DNA of 52,392 nt from Candidatus Aminicenantota bacterium (GCA_020344415.1 CP070825.1:3971631-4024022); one strand, 5' to 3'; shown: positions 33,450-43,068, numbered from the stretch's first letter. The notes: generated by a model not told the origin, from the letters alone. Translations and numbers: made by a program.

Positions 33450-34597
33450 TGGGTAAAAAAAAACAGGCAAGATCCAGAAGAAAAAAAATTCTCCGAATAC
33501 TTCTTGTTCTATTTCTGATTTATGCTACCTGGCTATGCATCAACGTTTTCAGGTTCAAAACTTACACCTCTCCCGCTCTTAAGATATCTCCTATAGAAAT
33601 TGAAGGTGTCTACCATATTCACACCAAATTCTCTGATGGAAGAAGCCATCCGGACAAAATTGCAAAGAGGGCTTCGCTTTCCTCCCTCGATTTTATCATT
33701 CTGACCGACCACGGCCATCCCAACTACGAATCCTTGGAAAGTCAGGGATGGAAAGAAGGAGTGCTGGTGCTTGCCGGCTCGGAGCTTTCGGTAAGCAGAG
33801 GCCACCTCGTTGCTTTAGATTTCGAGCCACCTTCCCGACCCTTCTCTCAAATAACCAAGGACGCTGTTTATGAAATACAAGCACAGGGAGGATTATCGAT
33901 CATCGCTCATCCTTACTCGAAAGTCCAATGGTCCTGGGGAGAATTCATCGGTTACTCAGGCATTGAACTCATCAACGGTGATACTTCGGCAAAAAGAAAT
34001 ATAATTTTATCACTCCCCTACATTCCTGCTCTCCTTATGAGGCCTGACTATACTCTGCTAAAAATGCTCGATAGCCCTAAAAGAAATTTGAGGAAGTGGG
34101 ATGCGCTCGGTGAGGCTCACCCGATTTACGGCTATTTTGCTTCAGATGCGCACCTCCTTTATCGCCCGCTCTTCCGACTCCTTAAGCTTCATCTTATGCT
34201 AGAGAAACCCCTTTCGGCTGATTTTGAAACGGCGAAAAGTCAAGTTTATGAGACATTAAGAAAGGGAAGATTCTATAATGCTATAGATGCTGCTGCACAT
34301 GCCAGAGGATTCATGTTCTGGGGAGAAAAAAAGGAAGAGAAGATACAAATGGGCAGCACATTTTTCCTCGACTCTCCAGTCACCCTCCATATAAATGCGC
34401 CGTTTCCATATGCCAAAGAAGTCCATCTCATCCAAAACGGGAAACATATCCTTCAATCCTCTGATAAAGAGATTTCTTTCCAAGCAACTGAGCCTGGTGT
34501 ATACCGCGTTGAAGTTTACCTCAGAGAGAGGACTCCTCTGTCAAAGGAGATTCCCTGGATCGTCTCCAACCCAATCTTTCTAAGAAAGGATAAGTAA
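33449..34597 (+). CDS. Membrane-anchored PHP-domain phosphoesterase
   Basis: This 382-residue protein has a basic N-terminus and one membrane segment (residues 11-28), then a PHP (polymerase and histidinol phosphatase) domain: EGVYHIHTKFSDGR with HxH, LTDHGH, AGSELSVSRGH, SIIAHPY and ASDAH are the metal-ligand motifs. A beta-sandwich C-terminal part follows. The domain would face the periplasm. It is coupled by 1-bp overlaps to waaL before and hldA after, so an LPS- or lipid-linked phosphate substrate is possible. The substrate is unknown; CehA-like hydrolases are the nearest named group I can suggest. Confidence 0.82.
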   Translation: MGKKKQARSRRKKILRILLVLFLIYATWLCINVFRFKTYTSPALKISPIEIEGVYHIHTKFSDGRSHPDKIAKRASLSSLDFIILTDHGHPNYESLESQGWKEGVLVLAGSELSVSRGHLVALDFEPPSRPFSQITKDAVYEIQAQGGLSIIAHPYSKVQWSWGEFIGYSGIELINGDTSAKRNIILSLPYIPALLMRPDYTLLKMLDSPKRNLRKWDALGEAHPIYGYFASDAHLLYRPLFRLLKLHLMLEKPLSADFETAKSQVYETLRKGRFYNAIDAAAHARGFMFWGEKKEEKIQMGSTFFLDSPVTLHINAPFPYAKEVHLIQNGKHILQSSDKEISFQATEPGVYRVEVYLRERTPLSKEIPWIVSNPIFLRKDK

Positions 34598-35565
34598 TGA
34601 TGAAAACAAACCCTAAAAGAATGCAAAAGATTGTTCGAAATTTCAAGGATAAAAGAGTCCTGGTCTTAGGCGACATAATGCTCGACAAATACATCTGGGG
34701 TCATGTGATTCGAATCTCTCCAGAGGCTCCTGTTCCTGTCGTGGAGGTCAAGAAGGATACCTCCTGCTTTGGGGGCGCGGGTAATGCCAGCCACAATCTG
34801 GAAAGCCTCGGCGCTTTCCCTCTCCTCGTAGGCGTCGTCGGAGATGATCTAGAGGGAGAGTGGATCAAAAAAAATGCTCCGGACAGCCGAGGTATTTTTA
34901 CAGACAAAAAAAGACCGACCTCAGTGAAAACGCGGATTATTGCCCACCAACAACATGTTGTCAGAGTCGATAAGGAAAAGGTAAGCCCCATTTCTGCCCT
35001 AACAGAAGAAAAGATATTCAATTTTATTAAGACAGAAAAATATGCCGGTATTCTTATTGCTGATTATAACAAAGGACTCCTCACCAAATCCCTCATGAAA
35101 AAGGTTCTTTCCTTTGTCAAACAGAAAAAAATACCCGTCTTCGTTGATCCCAAATTGAAAAATTTCCTTCTTTTCTCTCCAGTAACCCTCATTACTCCCA
35201 ATCACTTTGAGGCAGAGAGAATTGTTCATCACGAATGCTACACTGATGTCCAGGTGGAAAAGGCCTGTAAGAAAATTCTGACGCGTATCTCTGCCCGCTA
35301 TATTATCCTCAAAAGAGGAGAACAGGGGATGACAGTCTTTGAAAGAGGAAAAAAAGCCATCCATATCCCCACAATTGCCAAAGAGGTATTTGACGTTACA
35401 GGAGCTGGTGATACGGCAACCGCCACTGCGACTCTGGCTCTTCTTTCAGGAGCTTCGATTCTGGAAGCAGCTGTCTTGGCCAATACAGCTTCTGGAATCG
35501 TGGTCGGTAAAATTGGGACTGCGAGCGTCACTCCAGAGGAGCTCATCGACTCTTTTACAATTTGA
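34597..35565 (+). CDS. hldA: D-glycero-beta-D-manno-heptose-7-phosphate kinase (RfaE domain I)
   Basis: This 322-residue PfkB/ribokinase-family enzyme shows VLVLGDIMLDKYIWG, RISPEAPVPVVEV and CFGGAGNASHNLESLGA, which are diagnostic of the RfaE/HldE kinase domain. VTGAGDTATATATLALL carries the catalytic GAGD. It phosphorylates heptose-7-phosphate at C1 for ADP-heptose synthesis. The cytidylyl/adenylyltransferase domain of HldE is absent, so a separate HldC is expected elsewhere. It ends the tightly coupled ycaR-hldA run. The 219-bp gap that follows has no firm gene, only a 28-codon frame at 35620-35706 of doubtful meaning. Confidence 0.88.
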   Translation: MMKTNPKRMQKIVRNFKDKRVLVLGDIMLDKYIWGHVIRISPEAPVPVVEVKKDTSCFGGAGNASHNLESLGAFPLLVGVVGDDLEGEWIKKNAPDSRGIFTDKKRPTSVKTRIIAHQQHVVRVDKEKVSPISALTEEKIFNFIKTEKYAGILIADYNKGLLTKSLMKKVLSFVKQKKIPVFVDPKLKNFLLFSPVTLITPNHFEAERIVHHECYTDVQVEKACKKILTRISARYIILKRGEQGMTVFERGKKAIHIPTIAKEVFDVTGAGDTATATATLALLSGASILEAAVLANTASGIVVGKIGTASVTPEELIDSFTI

Positions 35566-35784
35566 CTGTCATTGTGGATTTAAAATAAACTGGATACTAA
35601 CCTTTATATTTCATAAAAAATGGCAACAGAAAGTTTAAGTGAATCCATCCGAGAAGGCTTGATAATAACTTTAGAAAGAATCAATGCAAAATGCTTACAT
35701 CGTTGAAAATAAGTGGTGGCGGCGGCAGTTTTTATGAACAATTCAGGTTAATCTTGATGGCATAAAAAGAGAGGATTAAGCCTC

Positions 35785-36894
35785 ATGAAAATCATTCTAG
35801 CCGCAGGAGCAAGACCAAACTTCATGAAAATCGCCCCTCTTATTTGGGAACTAGAAAAAAGGAAAAAAGAAGGGAATCTGAACCATGTTCAGTATAAAAT
35901 CGTTCATACGGGACAACATTATGATGTTGAAATGTCAGAGGTGTTTTTTAAAGATTTAATCATACCTGTTCCCGATATTAATTTAGAGGTGGGTTCAGCA
36001 TCTCATGCTGTTCAAACTGCCAATATAATGATCGAATTTGAAAAAGTATGTTTCCAGGAAAAGCCGGATATTGTGGTTGTTGTGGGAGATGTAAATTCCA
36101 CAATAGCCTGTACTCTCGTGGCTTCGAAGTTGGGCATTAGAACAGCCCATGTTGAGGCAGGCTTGAGGAGTTTTGATAAAACTATGCCTGAGGAAACAAA
36201 CAGGCTTCTGACCGATGCTCTTTGTGACTATTTATTTACTACTTGTGAGGATGCCAACATAAACCTGAGCAAAGAAGGAATCCCCGAAAGCAAAATTTAT
36301 TTTGTTGGGAATATAATGATTGACTGCCTGGAAAACTTCCGTCTTCAAGCAAAGAAAAGGGGGACGTCTAATAATTATGGATTTAAGGAAAAGAATTTTG
36401 CTCTCCTTACGTTACACAGGCCTTCCAATGTAGACGAGGAAGAATCGCTTAAAAAAATATATGGAATAATAGAAAAAATTTCCCGCGAGATCCCTGTCAT
36501 TTTTCCTGTTCATCCAAGGACGAGAGAATGCCTTAAAAGCCACGGCATCACAAATGATGCGGACTCGATCATCCTTGAGAAGCCCCTGGGATATGTGGAA
36601 CATTTAAATCTAATGATGAATGCCAAACTCGTCCTGACAGATTCGGGAGGCGTCCAAGAAGAAACAACCGTATTGAAAGTACCCTGCCTTACTCTTCGAG
36701 AAAACACAGAGAGGCCCATTACCATTAATCTGGGAACAAATACATTGGTAGGAATTGATGAACAGAAAATTATAGAAAATTTCAAAAAAATAATAGACGG
36801 AACATATAAAAAACAGACAAAGATCCCGCCACTCTGGGATGGAAAAACTGCCCCCAGAATAATTGACACCATCATTGGGATCAGGCTTTCATAA
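35785..36894 (+). CDS. wecB: UDP-N-acetylglucosamine 2-epimerase (non-hydrolysing)
   Basis: This 369-residue enzyme interconverts UDP-GlcNAc and UDP-ManNAc for surface polysaccharides. Motifs: AAGARPNFMKIAPL, HTGQHYDVEMSEVF, VVGDVNSTIACTLVA, HVEAGLRSFDKTMPEETNR, LTLHRPSNVD, PVHPRTR and LTDSGGVQEETTVL. GAGAGG precedes the ATG at about 9 nt. It stands 219 bp after hldA and may have its own promoter. No wecC is seen here, so the ManNAc product may be used directly or by enzymes elsewhere. Confidence 0.93.
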   Translation: MKIILAAGARPNFMKIAPLIWELEKRKKEGNLNHVQYKIVHTGQHYDVEMSEVFFKDLIIPVPDINLEVGSASHAVQTANIMIEFEKVCFQEKPDIVVVVGDVNSTIACTLVASKLGIRTAHVEAGLRSFDKTMPEETNRLLTDALCDYLFTTCEDANINLSKEGIPESKIYFVGNIMIDCLENFRLQAKKRGTSNNYGFKEKNFALLTLHRPSNVDEEESLKKIYGIIEKISREIPVIFPVHPRTRECLKSHGITNDADSIILEKPLGYVEHLNLMMNAKLVLTDSGGVQEETTVLKVPCLTLRENTERPITINLGTNTLVGIDEQKIIENFKKIIDGTYKKQTKIPPLWDGKTAPRIIDTIIGIRLS

Positions 36895-37101
36895 CTTTCT
36901 CAGATTGTACTTTTTTGAAAAAAACAACAAAGAATATGAAGCTTGAGAGAAAGAAGTAGCAAAAGGTAAGATTATTAAGGCTAAAGGGGCAGCCCGATTC
37001 AATTTCGAAGATAAAAATAAAACAAAAATACAGGATTTTAAAGAAGAATAAACAAAAATTGTCAAAATTATAAAACTTATGAAAGTCTGACCCCAGTGCT
37101 A

Positions 37102-37130
37102 TTCAATAGAAGGGAAAAATCTATTATAAT
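37102..37130 (+). promoter_or_regulatory. Candidate promoter for purF
   Basis: TATAAT (37125-37130) is 17 bp after TTCAAT (37102-37107). Transcription would start about 6 nt before the purF ATG (37143), leaving almost no leader. The -35 box is weak. Confidence 0.35.
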
Positions 37131-37142
37131 TATAGAGTAAAA

Positions 37143-38612
37143 ATGTGCGGGATTGTAGGAATATATGCCACAGATAACGTCGTAAAAGACATCTATCAGG
37201 GACTTCTTGCCATACAACATAGAGGCCAGGATTCAGCTGGAATCGTCACCTACGACGGTCGCTTTCATACTAAGAAAGGAAACGGTCTGGTCAGGGATAT
37301 ATTCACAGCAGAAAATTTTCGGCGTTTAAAAGGCAATATCGGCATCGGTCACACCCGCTATCCAACGGTTGGCGGAGGGAGTGGAGAAGATGCCCAACCT
37401 TTCCTTGTCAACTCTCCTTTTGGGATAATTATGGCGCACAACGGAAACGTTATAAACTACGCTGAGCTAAAAGAAACCATCTTCAACAAATACCATCGCC
37501 TATTAAACTCGGACAATGATGTGGAAGCAATCCTGAATATCTTTGCCCAGGAATTGGCCGAACAAAAAGCAAAAAAACTGAAGCCCCAACATATTTTTAA
37601 AGCTGTGGAAGGAGTGTTTAGCCAGGTCAAAGGCGGTTATTCTGTTGTGGCCTATATTGCTGAACAAGGTCTGGTCGCTTTCAGAGATCCCTTTGGAATC
37701 AAACCGCTAGTCTACGGAAGACAGGATAACGGGGGACTTCCATCCTATGCCATCGCTTCAGAGAGTGTCTGCCTCGACATCATGAATTTCTCGCACATTA
37801 AAAATGTCGAAGCTGGTCAGGTTGTCTTCATCGACCAAAATCGAAAAATCCATACTCGAAAATTGACTCGCTGTGCTCATACACCCTGCCTTTTTGAATG
37901 GGTCTATTTCGCCCGTCCTGACTCCTTTATCGACAATGTCAACGTCTATGACTGCCGGGTTCACCTGGGCCGTTTTCTGGCTGATGAGATAAAAAAACAT
38001 AAGCTCGATATAGACGTCGTTGTGCCTGTACCAGATTCAGCCCGGGATGCTGCCATTGAAATTGCCCGAGCCCTCGACCTGAAGTACAGAGAGGCGCTTG
38101 TAAAAAATCGCTATATCGGCCGGACATTTATCATGCCCGCAGACCAAACACGCAGAAGCTCTGTGCGGCAGAAATTAAATCCCATCGTCTCCGAGCTTAA
38201 AGGCAAGAATGTACTTCTTGTGGACGACAGCATTGTGAGGGGACACACATCCCGCGCCATCGTTGAGATGGTCCGCGAATGCGGTGCCAAGAAAGTCTAT
38301 TTTGGTGCCTATTCTCCACCACTCAGATTTCCCTGCGTCTATGGAATCGACATGCAGACCAAAACAGAATTTGTTGCGCGAAACGCAAATCTTGATCAGA
38401 TAGCCAAAAAAATAGGGGTGGATAAAGTCATCTACCAAAATCTGGAATTGCTAAAGAAAGCAGTCAACTTGGGGAATGACAAACTGACCAACTTCTGCGC
38501 AGCCTGTTTTGATGGGATTTATCCGACCGGGGACGTTACGTCCGAAATTCTCAAAGATATCGAAAAGAAGAGGAAGACTGATAAAGAAAATCAGCTAGAA
38601 TTGAATTTTTGA
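37143..38612 (+). CDS. purF: Amidophosphoribosyltransferase
   Basis: This 489-residue enzyme carries out the first step of purine synthesis, PRPP plus glutamine to phosphoribosylamine. Mature-type N-terminus MCGIVG gives nucleophile Cys2 without a propeptide. HRGQDSAGI, HNGNVINY and the PRPP loop VLLVDDSIVRGHTS are present. Cys249, Cys398, Cys452 and Cys455 match the four ligand positions of the Bacillus-type [4Fe-4S] enzyme, so this is probably the oxygen-labile form. It is isolated from other pur genes. Bases 36895-37142 upstream hold no complete gene. Confidence 0.96.
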   Translation: MCGIVGIYATDNVVKDIYQGLLAIQHRGQDSAGIVTYDGRFHTKKGNGLVRDIFTAENFRRLKGNIGIGHTRYPTVGGGSGEDAQPFLVNSPFGIIMAHNGNVINYAELKETIFNKYHRLLNSDNDVEAILNIFAQELAEQKAKKLKPQHIFKAVEGVFSQVKGGYSVVAYIAEQGLVAFRDPFGIKPLVYGRQDNGGLPSYAIASESVCLDIMNFSHIKNVEAGQVVFIDQNRKIHTRKLTRCAHTPCLFEWVYFARPDSFIDNVNVYDCRVHLGRFLADEIKKHKLDIDVVVPVPDSARDAAIEIARALDLKYREALVKNRYIGRTFIMPADQTRRSSVRQKLNPIVSELKGKNVLLVDDSIVRGHTSRAIVEMVRECGAKKVYFGAYSPPLRFPCVYGIDMQTKTEFVARNANLDQIAKKIGVDKVIYQNLELLKKAVNLGNDKLTNFCAACFDGIYPTGDVTSEILKDIEKKRKTDKENQLELNF

Positions 38613-38679
38613 GTCTCGATCATCGAACCAAGCTTTTTATACAGTTCTAACATTCATTTGTTCTTCTAGTGCTGTTCCT

Positions 38680-39468
38680 TTATTTCATCCTGGCCGGTGT
38701 ATTAATCTTAACAAGTTTTATCTTAGCAAACATCGCCCACGCTTTCATCCAAGGCTGCAGATAATTCTCTAAATATCGCCATAACCCAAATGTCCATCCG
38801 GGCATGAAGCTTTTCAATGATACTCCCCCAGAAACCAGATAGCGAAAAGGCATACAAGTTTTAATCTCCTGGATTTGCCATTCGGGATATTTCTTTTCGA
38901 ATTTTGTCCGGTCCCTTTCAAAAATAATCCAAGGCAACGCACTATTCGCTCCTGAAAGAGGTCCACTTTGCGGCAGTTCCCAATCAGTTGCTTTAGGTTG
39001 AAAGGGCTCATGATGCAATTTTGAATAAACCAGCCTTGACCAAGGCGTAACCCACGGTTCTATCATTATGATCGTTCCACCTTTCTTTACACATCTGGAC
39101 GCTTCAGCAAAAAAGCGTTTGGAATGCTGCATGTGATGAAAAACGTCTGTCATTACGATAGCGCTTAAGCTTTCATCACCAAAGGGCAGTTGGCACCCAT
39201 CCAGCACAACCATTATGTCTGGACAGTCAAACACATCCGAGGTAATCAAATTGGGAATAAAATCACCCAGAAAGCCCGCCCCCGATCCTAACTCCAAAAT
39301 TGGCTTGTTGCCCTTTGGCAAAGCTTCGCAAATCGTTTTATACCATTCTTCATAAATCTTGCGTAGAAAATTCTTTTTTTGAATAATTTTCCGCCGGAGA
39401 GCTGTGGTATGGGGATCATCAATATCAAGCCCTCGCGTCAAAGGGTGAGCCAGCAACGATTTCAGCAT
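38680..39468 (-). CDS. Class I SAM-dependent methyltransferase
   Basis: The ATG at 39468 (262 residues) is preferred over the TTG one codon earlier. SAM motif I is ILELGSGAGFLGDFI, with the acidic LDGCQLPFGDES and TDVFHHMQHSKRFF following, as in methyltransferase type 11 proteins. GGTIIMIEPW is motif post-I/III. Similar proteins occur in polysaccharide clusters and often modify lipid-linked sugars or quinone-like compounds, but the substrate is unknown. It is divergent from the methyltransferase/GT2 fusion gene. Confidence 0.82.
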   Translation of the reverse strand: MLKSLLAHPLTRGLDIDDPHTTALRRKIIQKKNFLRKIYEEWYKTICEALPKGNKPILELGSGAGFLGDFIPNLITSDVFDCPDIMVVLDGCQLPFGDESLSAIVMTDVFHHMQHSKRFFAEASRCVKKGGTIIMIEPWVTPWSRLVYSKLHHEPFQPKATDWELPQSGPLSGANSALPWIIFERDRTKFEKKYPEWQIQEIKTCMPFRYLVSGGVSLKSFMPGWTFGLWRYLENYLQPWMKAWAMFAKIKLVKINTPARMK

Positions 39469-39685
39469 CAATGTATCTCTACCTCACGCATACTTAATCT
39501 CTTTAAAAGCGGATAACGCCATTCAGAGAAGCAAATATCCGCGCTTCCAACGCCCAATATTAGTGATTCAATATGCACATGCCTTAAGAAAACATATCAC
39601 ACTCAAATTGAGGCGGTCAATTTTAAAAGCCTTTCTCATTTTGACATCAAATTTTTGCTGTGCTATAGCTACTCTAGCAGAAAAA

Positions 39686-41095
39686 ATGGAGAGAAAAGAG
39701 CTTATCTATTACTTCAACGCAAATGCCGAAAAGCGTGACGTATGGATAAGAAGAAACAGGTATTATAATAAACTTCTTAACAAGCATATACATTTTTTAG
39801 TCCAGCCGGATTCAAAAATTCTGGAAATCGGGTGTGGGACAGGACAATTATTGAATTTCTTAGAGCCCAAAATAGGAGTGGGAATTGATTTTAGTAAAGA
39901 GATGATCAAAATCGCATCATCGAAATACAATAGACTGAAATTTGAAGTCGCAGATGCACATGATTTCACTATCAGTGATAAGTTTGACTATATAATCCTA
40001 TCTAATGTTGTTGGATATTTTGAAGATGTTCAAAAAGTCTTCAGAAATATTAAAAAGAACTGTACAAAAAAGACCAGAATAATAATAGCATATTACAATT
40101 TTCTCTGGGAACCGATTCTGAAACTTGCAGAAAAGCTTGGGCTCAAGATGAAAGAACCTTTTTCAAACTGGCTTTCAAGAAAAGACATAGAAAATCTTCT
40201 TTATCTTGAGGGATATGATGTTGTCAAAAGCTATGAACTGATATTGTTCCCCAAATTCGTTCCGATTGTTTCAGCAGTATTGAATAAATACCTTGCGAGA
40301 CTCCCCCTTATCAGGAAGCTTTGTGTTGAGAGTTACATTGTTGCTAGGCCATGCGATCCTGAAGAAAAAAGAGAATATTCTTGCTCGGTGATAATACCTG
40401 CCAGAAACGAAGCTGGCAATATTGAAGAAGCGATTAAAAGAATGCCAAAACTAGGAACACATACAGAGATAATATTTGTTGAGGGGCATTCCGAGGATAA
40501 CACTCTGGACGAGATAAAAAGAGTTGCTCAAGACTATGCAAAAGAATGGGATATAAAATACTTCGTTCAACCTGGGGAGGGAAAGGCAGATGCGGTCCGA
40601 AAAGGGTTTGAGGAAGCGAAGTCTGATATTTTTATGATACTTGATGCCGATTTAACAGTTCCCCCAAAGGACCTGCTCAAGTTTTACGACGCCATAGCTT
40701 CAAACAAAGGTGAATTTATAAACGGTTCCAGACTTGTGTATCCGACGAAAAAGGAATCCATGAGAACATTGAATTTGCTCGGAAACAAATTTTTCGGCAT
40801 TGCTTTCACATGGATTCTTGACCAGAGATTTAAAGATACGCTGTGTGGAACAAAAGTTCTCTTAAAAGAGGATTATGAAAAAATAAAAGAGAACAGAAAA
40901 TATTTTGGGGAATTTGATCCTTTTGGCGATTTTGATCTTATATTTGGGGCTTCTAAGTTAAATCTGAAAATTGTTGAGGTCCCAATCAGATATCAAGAGC
41001 GGAAATACGGAAGAACAAATATAAGCAGATTTAAGCATGGCTGGTTGTTACTCAAGATGTGCTTTTTTGCTATGCGAAAAATCAAGTTTGTTTAG
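39686..41095 (+). CDS. Fused methyltransferase and GT2 glycosyltransferase
   Basis: The ATG at 39686 is chosen because the family-like sequence begins with RKELIYYFNANAEKRD; the frame is open to 39563 but that part looks non-coding. The protein is 469 residues. Residues 1-225 form a SAM methyltransferase (KILEIGCGTGQLL at 44-56; IILSNVVGYFEDV). Residues about 230-469 are a DPM1-like GT2 (SVIIPARNEAGNIEEA, EGHSEDNT, ILDADLTVPPKD with the metal-binding DAD). No membrane anchor is apparent. It likely makes a polyprenyl-phosphate-linked sugar, and the GT39 protein next door would use such a donor. It ends 9 bp before that gene. Confidence 0.85.
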   Translation: MERKELIYYFNANAEKRDVWIRRNRYYNKLLNKHIHFLVQPDSKILEIGCGTGQLLNFLEPKIGVGIDFSKEMIKIASSKYNRLKFEVADAHDFTISDKFDYIILSNVVGYFEDVQKVFRNIKKNCTKKTRIIIAYYNFLWEPILKLAEKLGLKMKEPFSNWLSRKDIENLLYLEGYDVVKSYELILFPKFVPIVSAVLNKYLARLPLIRKLCVESYIVARPCDPEEKREYSCSVIIPARNEAGNIEEAIKRMPKLGTHTEIIFVEGHSEDNTLDEIKRVAQDYAKEWDIKYFVQPGEGKADAVRKGFEEAKSDIFMILDADLTVPPKDLLKFYDAIASNKGEFINGSRLVYPTKKESMRTLNLLGNKFFGIAFTWILDQRFKDTLCGTKVLLKEDYEKIKENRKYFGEFDPFGDFDLIFGASKLNLKIVEVPIRYQERKYGRTNISRFKHGWLLLKMCFFAMRKIKFV

Positions 41096-41104
41096 CACTT
41101 AAAG

Positions 41105-42541
41105 ATGACCAAAACTGCTCTGAACAGAGAGTATTTCCTTGCCTTTTTCATCATGTGGATCTTTTTCTATCTTTTCTTTCCATCATGGCTTTTACCTGTC
41201 TCGACTGCAAATAGAGTACTTATCTATGTCGTACTGTGGGCTTTTTTCCTTGTGAATGGGGGACTCTTCTATAAGTGGAATATGTCTTATGTGGAAGAAG
41301 GATTATTCAAAATATCGAAGAGCAGGATATTTTCGTTTATTCGTGAAAACAGAATCCTGGCGATCGTGCTTTTATTGTTTTCAGCCCTGCAAGTATATCC
41401 AATGTTTATGCCAATAAGAACAGGGGGAGATGAGGCTTATCATGCGGATAACGGACTTGAAATTTTAAGAGTGATTAACATAAAAATTGGACAGTTTCTC
41501 CCAATTGACTTTCACTGGATTTTTAAATTATTGATTGTTTCCCTGATCGCTATATTCATTCCTATAAGAAGAAGCAAAACAAAGTTTGGGATCGCCAGTT
41601 TTATAAAGAAAAACAAATATCTGTTTATCGCATCTCTGGTTATTCTTCTCCTCATAATCTTTATCATTGTCTTAAAACTTCCTCATTTTCCTAGATTACA
41701 TCGGTTTCCACCCGTAAGTAAGCTCATCCATTCCTTCACATATTTATTATTCTTTCCGACCGAGTTTGTTGTCAGGTTTCCTCAGCTTATTTTTACTGTT
41801 CTCGCTGCTGTATTTTTATTTAAAACAGTATCTCTATGTAGAGAAAGAAGAGAAGCCCTTTTTGCGGCCTTGACGTTTCTCTGTTTACCTAGTGTGATAT
41901 ATTTCGCAAGTGACGGCGAACTGGAAGCTGGCGTAGTATTTTTCATTATTCTTATAAGCTACTTTTTCTTGCGCCATCTAAAATCTGGAACTCACAAAGA
42001 TTTCATACTCACAATTTTTTTCCTTGGTTTGGGTTTCCTTTACAAAAGACCTTTATTGATAATGATTCCGTTGATCTGTTTTTTTCTTTTTTCAAGAAGA
42101 TTCATGAAGGTTGATAAAAGCTTCCAGGAGAGGTTTTTTTATTACCTCAAGTTTATATGGATCGGGCTTGTTCCCATAATTCCCTGGTTAGTAATTACAA
42201 GATTTATCCCGGGACGGCACTATACCTCTAGTATGAAAAATTGGTACGATCCCAACATTGCTCTGATCTATCTCAAAGACTTACCCAAAAGCATTGGTTT
42301 GTTTCTAGCCCTGGTTTTGATTATATCCCTTATTTATTGTCTAATATGGAAACGTGATTGGCTTTCTAAGTATTACCTCACTCTGTTTTTACTCATTTAT
42401 GTTTTAGTAACTTCAGATTACTGGCTATATAGATTTCAACGCATAGAATTTAGATTCGCCTATTATTTCAGCCCTTCAATCGCAATTTTTGTATCGACCA
42501 TTATTTTTGCCTGTCTTAAGAAGTTAAAAGAAGAACCTTAA
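41105..42541 (+). CDS. GT39/PMT-type membrane glycosyltransferase, probably C-terminally truncated by a frameshift
   Basis: This 478-residue protein has about twelve membrane segments. RTGGDEAYHAD (106-116) holds the Asp-Glu pair in the first periplasmic loop that is catalytic in PMT/ArnT-type enzymes using polyprenyl-phosphate sugars. It ends at FACLKKLKEEP, a basic cytoplasmic turn. The next ORF, 6 bp on in another frame, begins with a membrane helix and a soluble domain, which is the usual C-terminus of this family. A frameshift in the A-rich stretch at 42500-42540 is the simplest explanation. Confidence 0.8.
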   Translation: MTKTALNREYFLAFFIMWIFFYLFFPSWLLPVSTANRVLIYVVLWAFFLVNGGLFYKWNMSYVEEGLFKISKSRIFSFIRENRILAIVLLLFSALQVYPMFMPIRTGGDEAYHADNGLEILRVINIKIGQFLPIDFHWIFKLLIVSLIAIFIPIRRSKTKFGIASFIKKNKYLFIASLVILLLIIFIIVLKLPHFPRLHRFPPVSKLIHSFTYLLFFPTEFVVRFPQLIFTVLAAVFLFKTVSLCRERREALFAALTFLCLPSVIYFASDGELEAGVVFFIILISYFFLRHLKSGTHKDFILTIFFLGLGFLYKRPLLIMIPLICFFLFSRRFMKVDKSFQERFFYYLKFIWIGLVPIIPWLVITRFIPGRHYTSSMKNWYDPNIALIYLKDLPKSIGLFLALVLIISLIYCLIWKRDWLSKYYLTLFLLIYVLVTSDYWLYRFQRIEFRFAYYFSPSIAIFVSTIIFACLKKLKEEP

Positions 42542-42546
42542 GAATA

Positions 42547-43056
42547 ATGGTTGCTGTGTTATTCTTTTTATTGCTCTTTCTCCACAGTTCAGTAATGCCT
42601 CCTCAATATACAGGAATTAATCCGAATTTAGTCACGTTTCACAAGGTGAAATCTAAATATGTTCCCTACGATAAAGCATTATTTTACATAAGTAAAAATT
42701 TCCCGCCAGAGACAAGGCTTCTTGTGGCATTCGATCCAAATCCGGTCAACTTTTACGCCTATAAATATGATGCTTTAAACCAGCGGCATAAGCTGAACCC
42801 AGAAGAGAATTTTGATACAACAATGTGGAAATATCCAAACGAGCAGACTTTTAGAAATCTTTATGCTTATTGTCGCAAGAACAAAATAGATTATTTTATG
42901 CATCCTTCTTCAGGATGGGCAGGATGGTATTTGAGTGAAGCCTTGATTGATGACTTGAGAAATGAAAGCAAGTCAGGTGATAAGTTCAAAATGATTAAAC
43001 AGTTTGAATTCGGCGGAAACTATGTATATGTTTATAAAGTCTTGGTTAATTACTAA
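42547..43056 (+). CDS. Membrane helix plus soluble domain, probable detached C-terminus of the GT39 protein
   Basis: This 169-residue ORF starts MVAVLFFLLLFLHSS, a membrane segment, followed by about 150 periplasmic residues (DKALFYISKNFPPETRLLV, FYAYKYDAL, NKIDYFMHPSSG). The content resembles the C-terminal domain of GT39 proteins; the GT39 at the right window edge has the same plan. In its own frame the upstream codons (KRRTLRI) also read as a basic turn before the helix, back to a stop at 42517. It could also be a coupled separate subunit. Confidence 0.6.
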   Translation: MVAVLFFLLLFLHSSVMPPQYTGINPNLVTFHKVKSKYVPYDKALFYISKNFPPETRLLVAFDPNPVNFYAYKYDALNQRHKLNPEENFDTTMWKYPNEQTFRNLYAYCRKNKIDYFMHPSSGWAGWYLSEALIDDLRNESKSGDKFKMIKQFEFGGNYVYVYKVLVNY

Positions 43057-43068
43057 GGATAGACAGCC

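Noticed and set aside
35620..35706. 28-codon ORF between hldA and wecB
   Set aside because: It has no ribosome site and no recognisable motif; a relation to a decayed gmhA was considered but the match is too weak.
36940..37060. Short frame KEVAKGKIIKAKGAARFNFE... before purF, possibly a decayed gene
   Set aside because: It is interrupted by a stop just upstream and has no start codon or recognisable family, so I do not call it a pseudogene.
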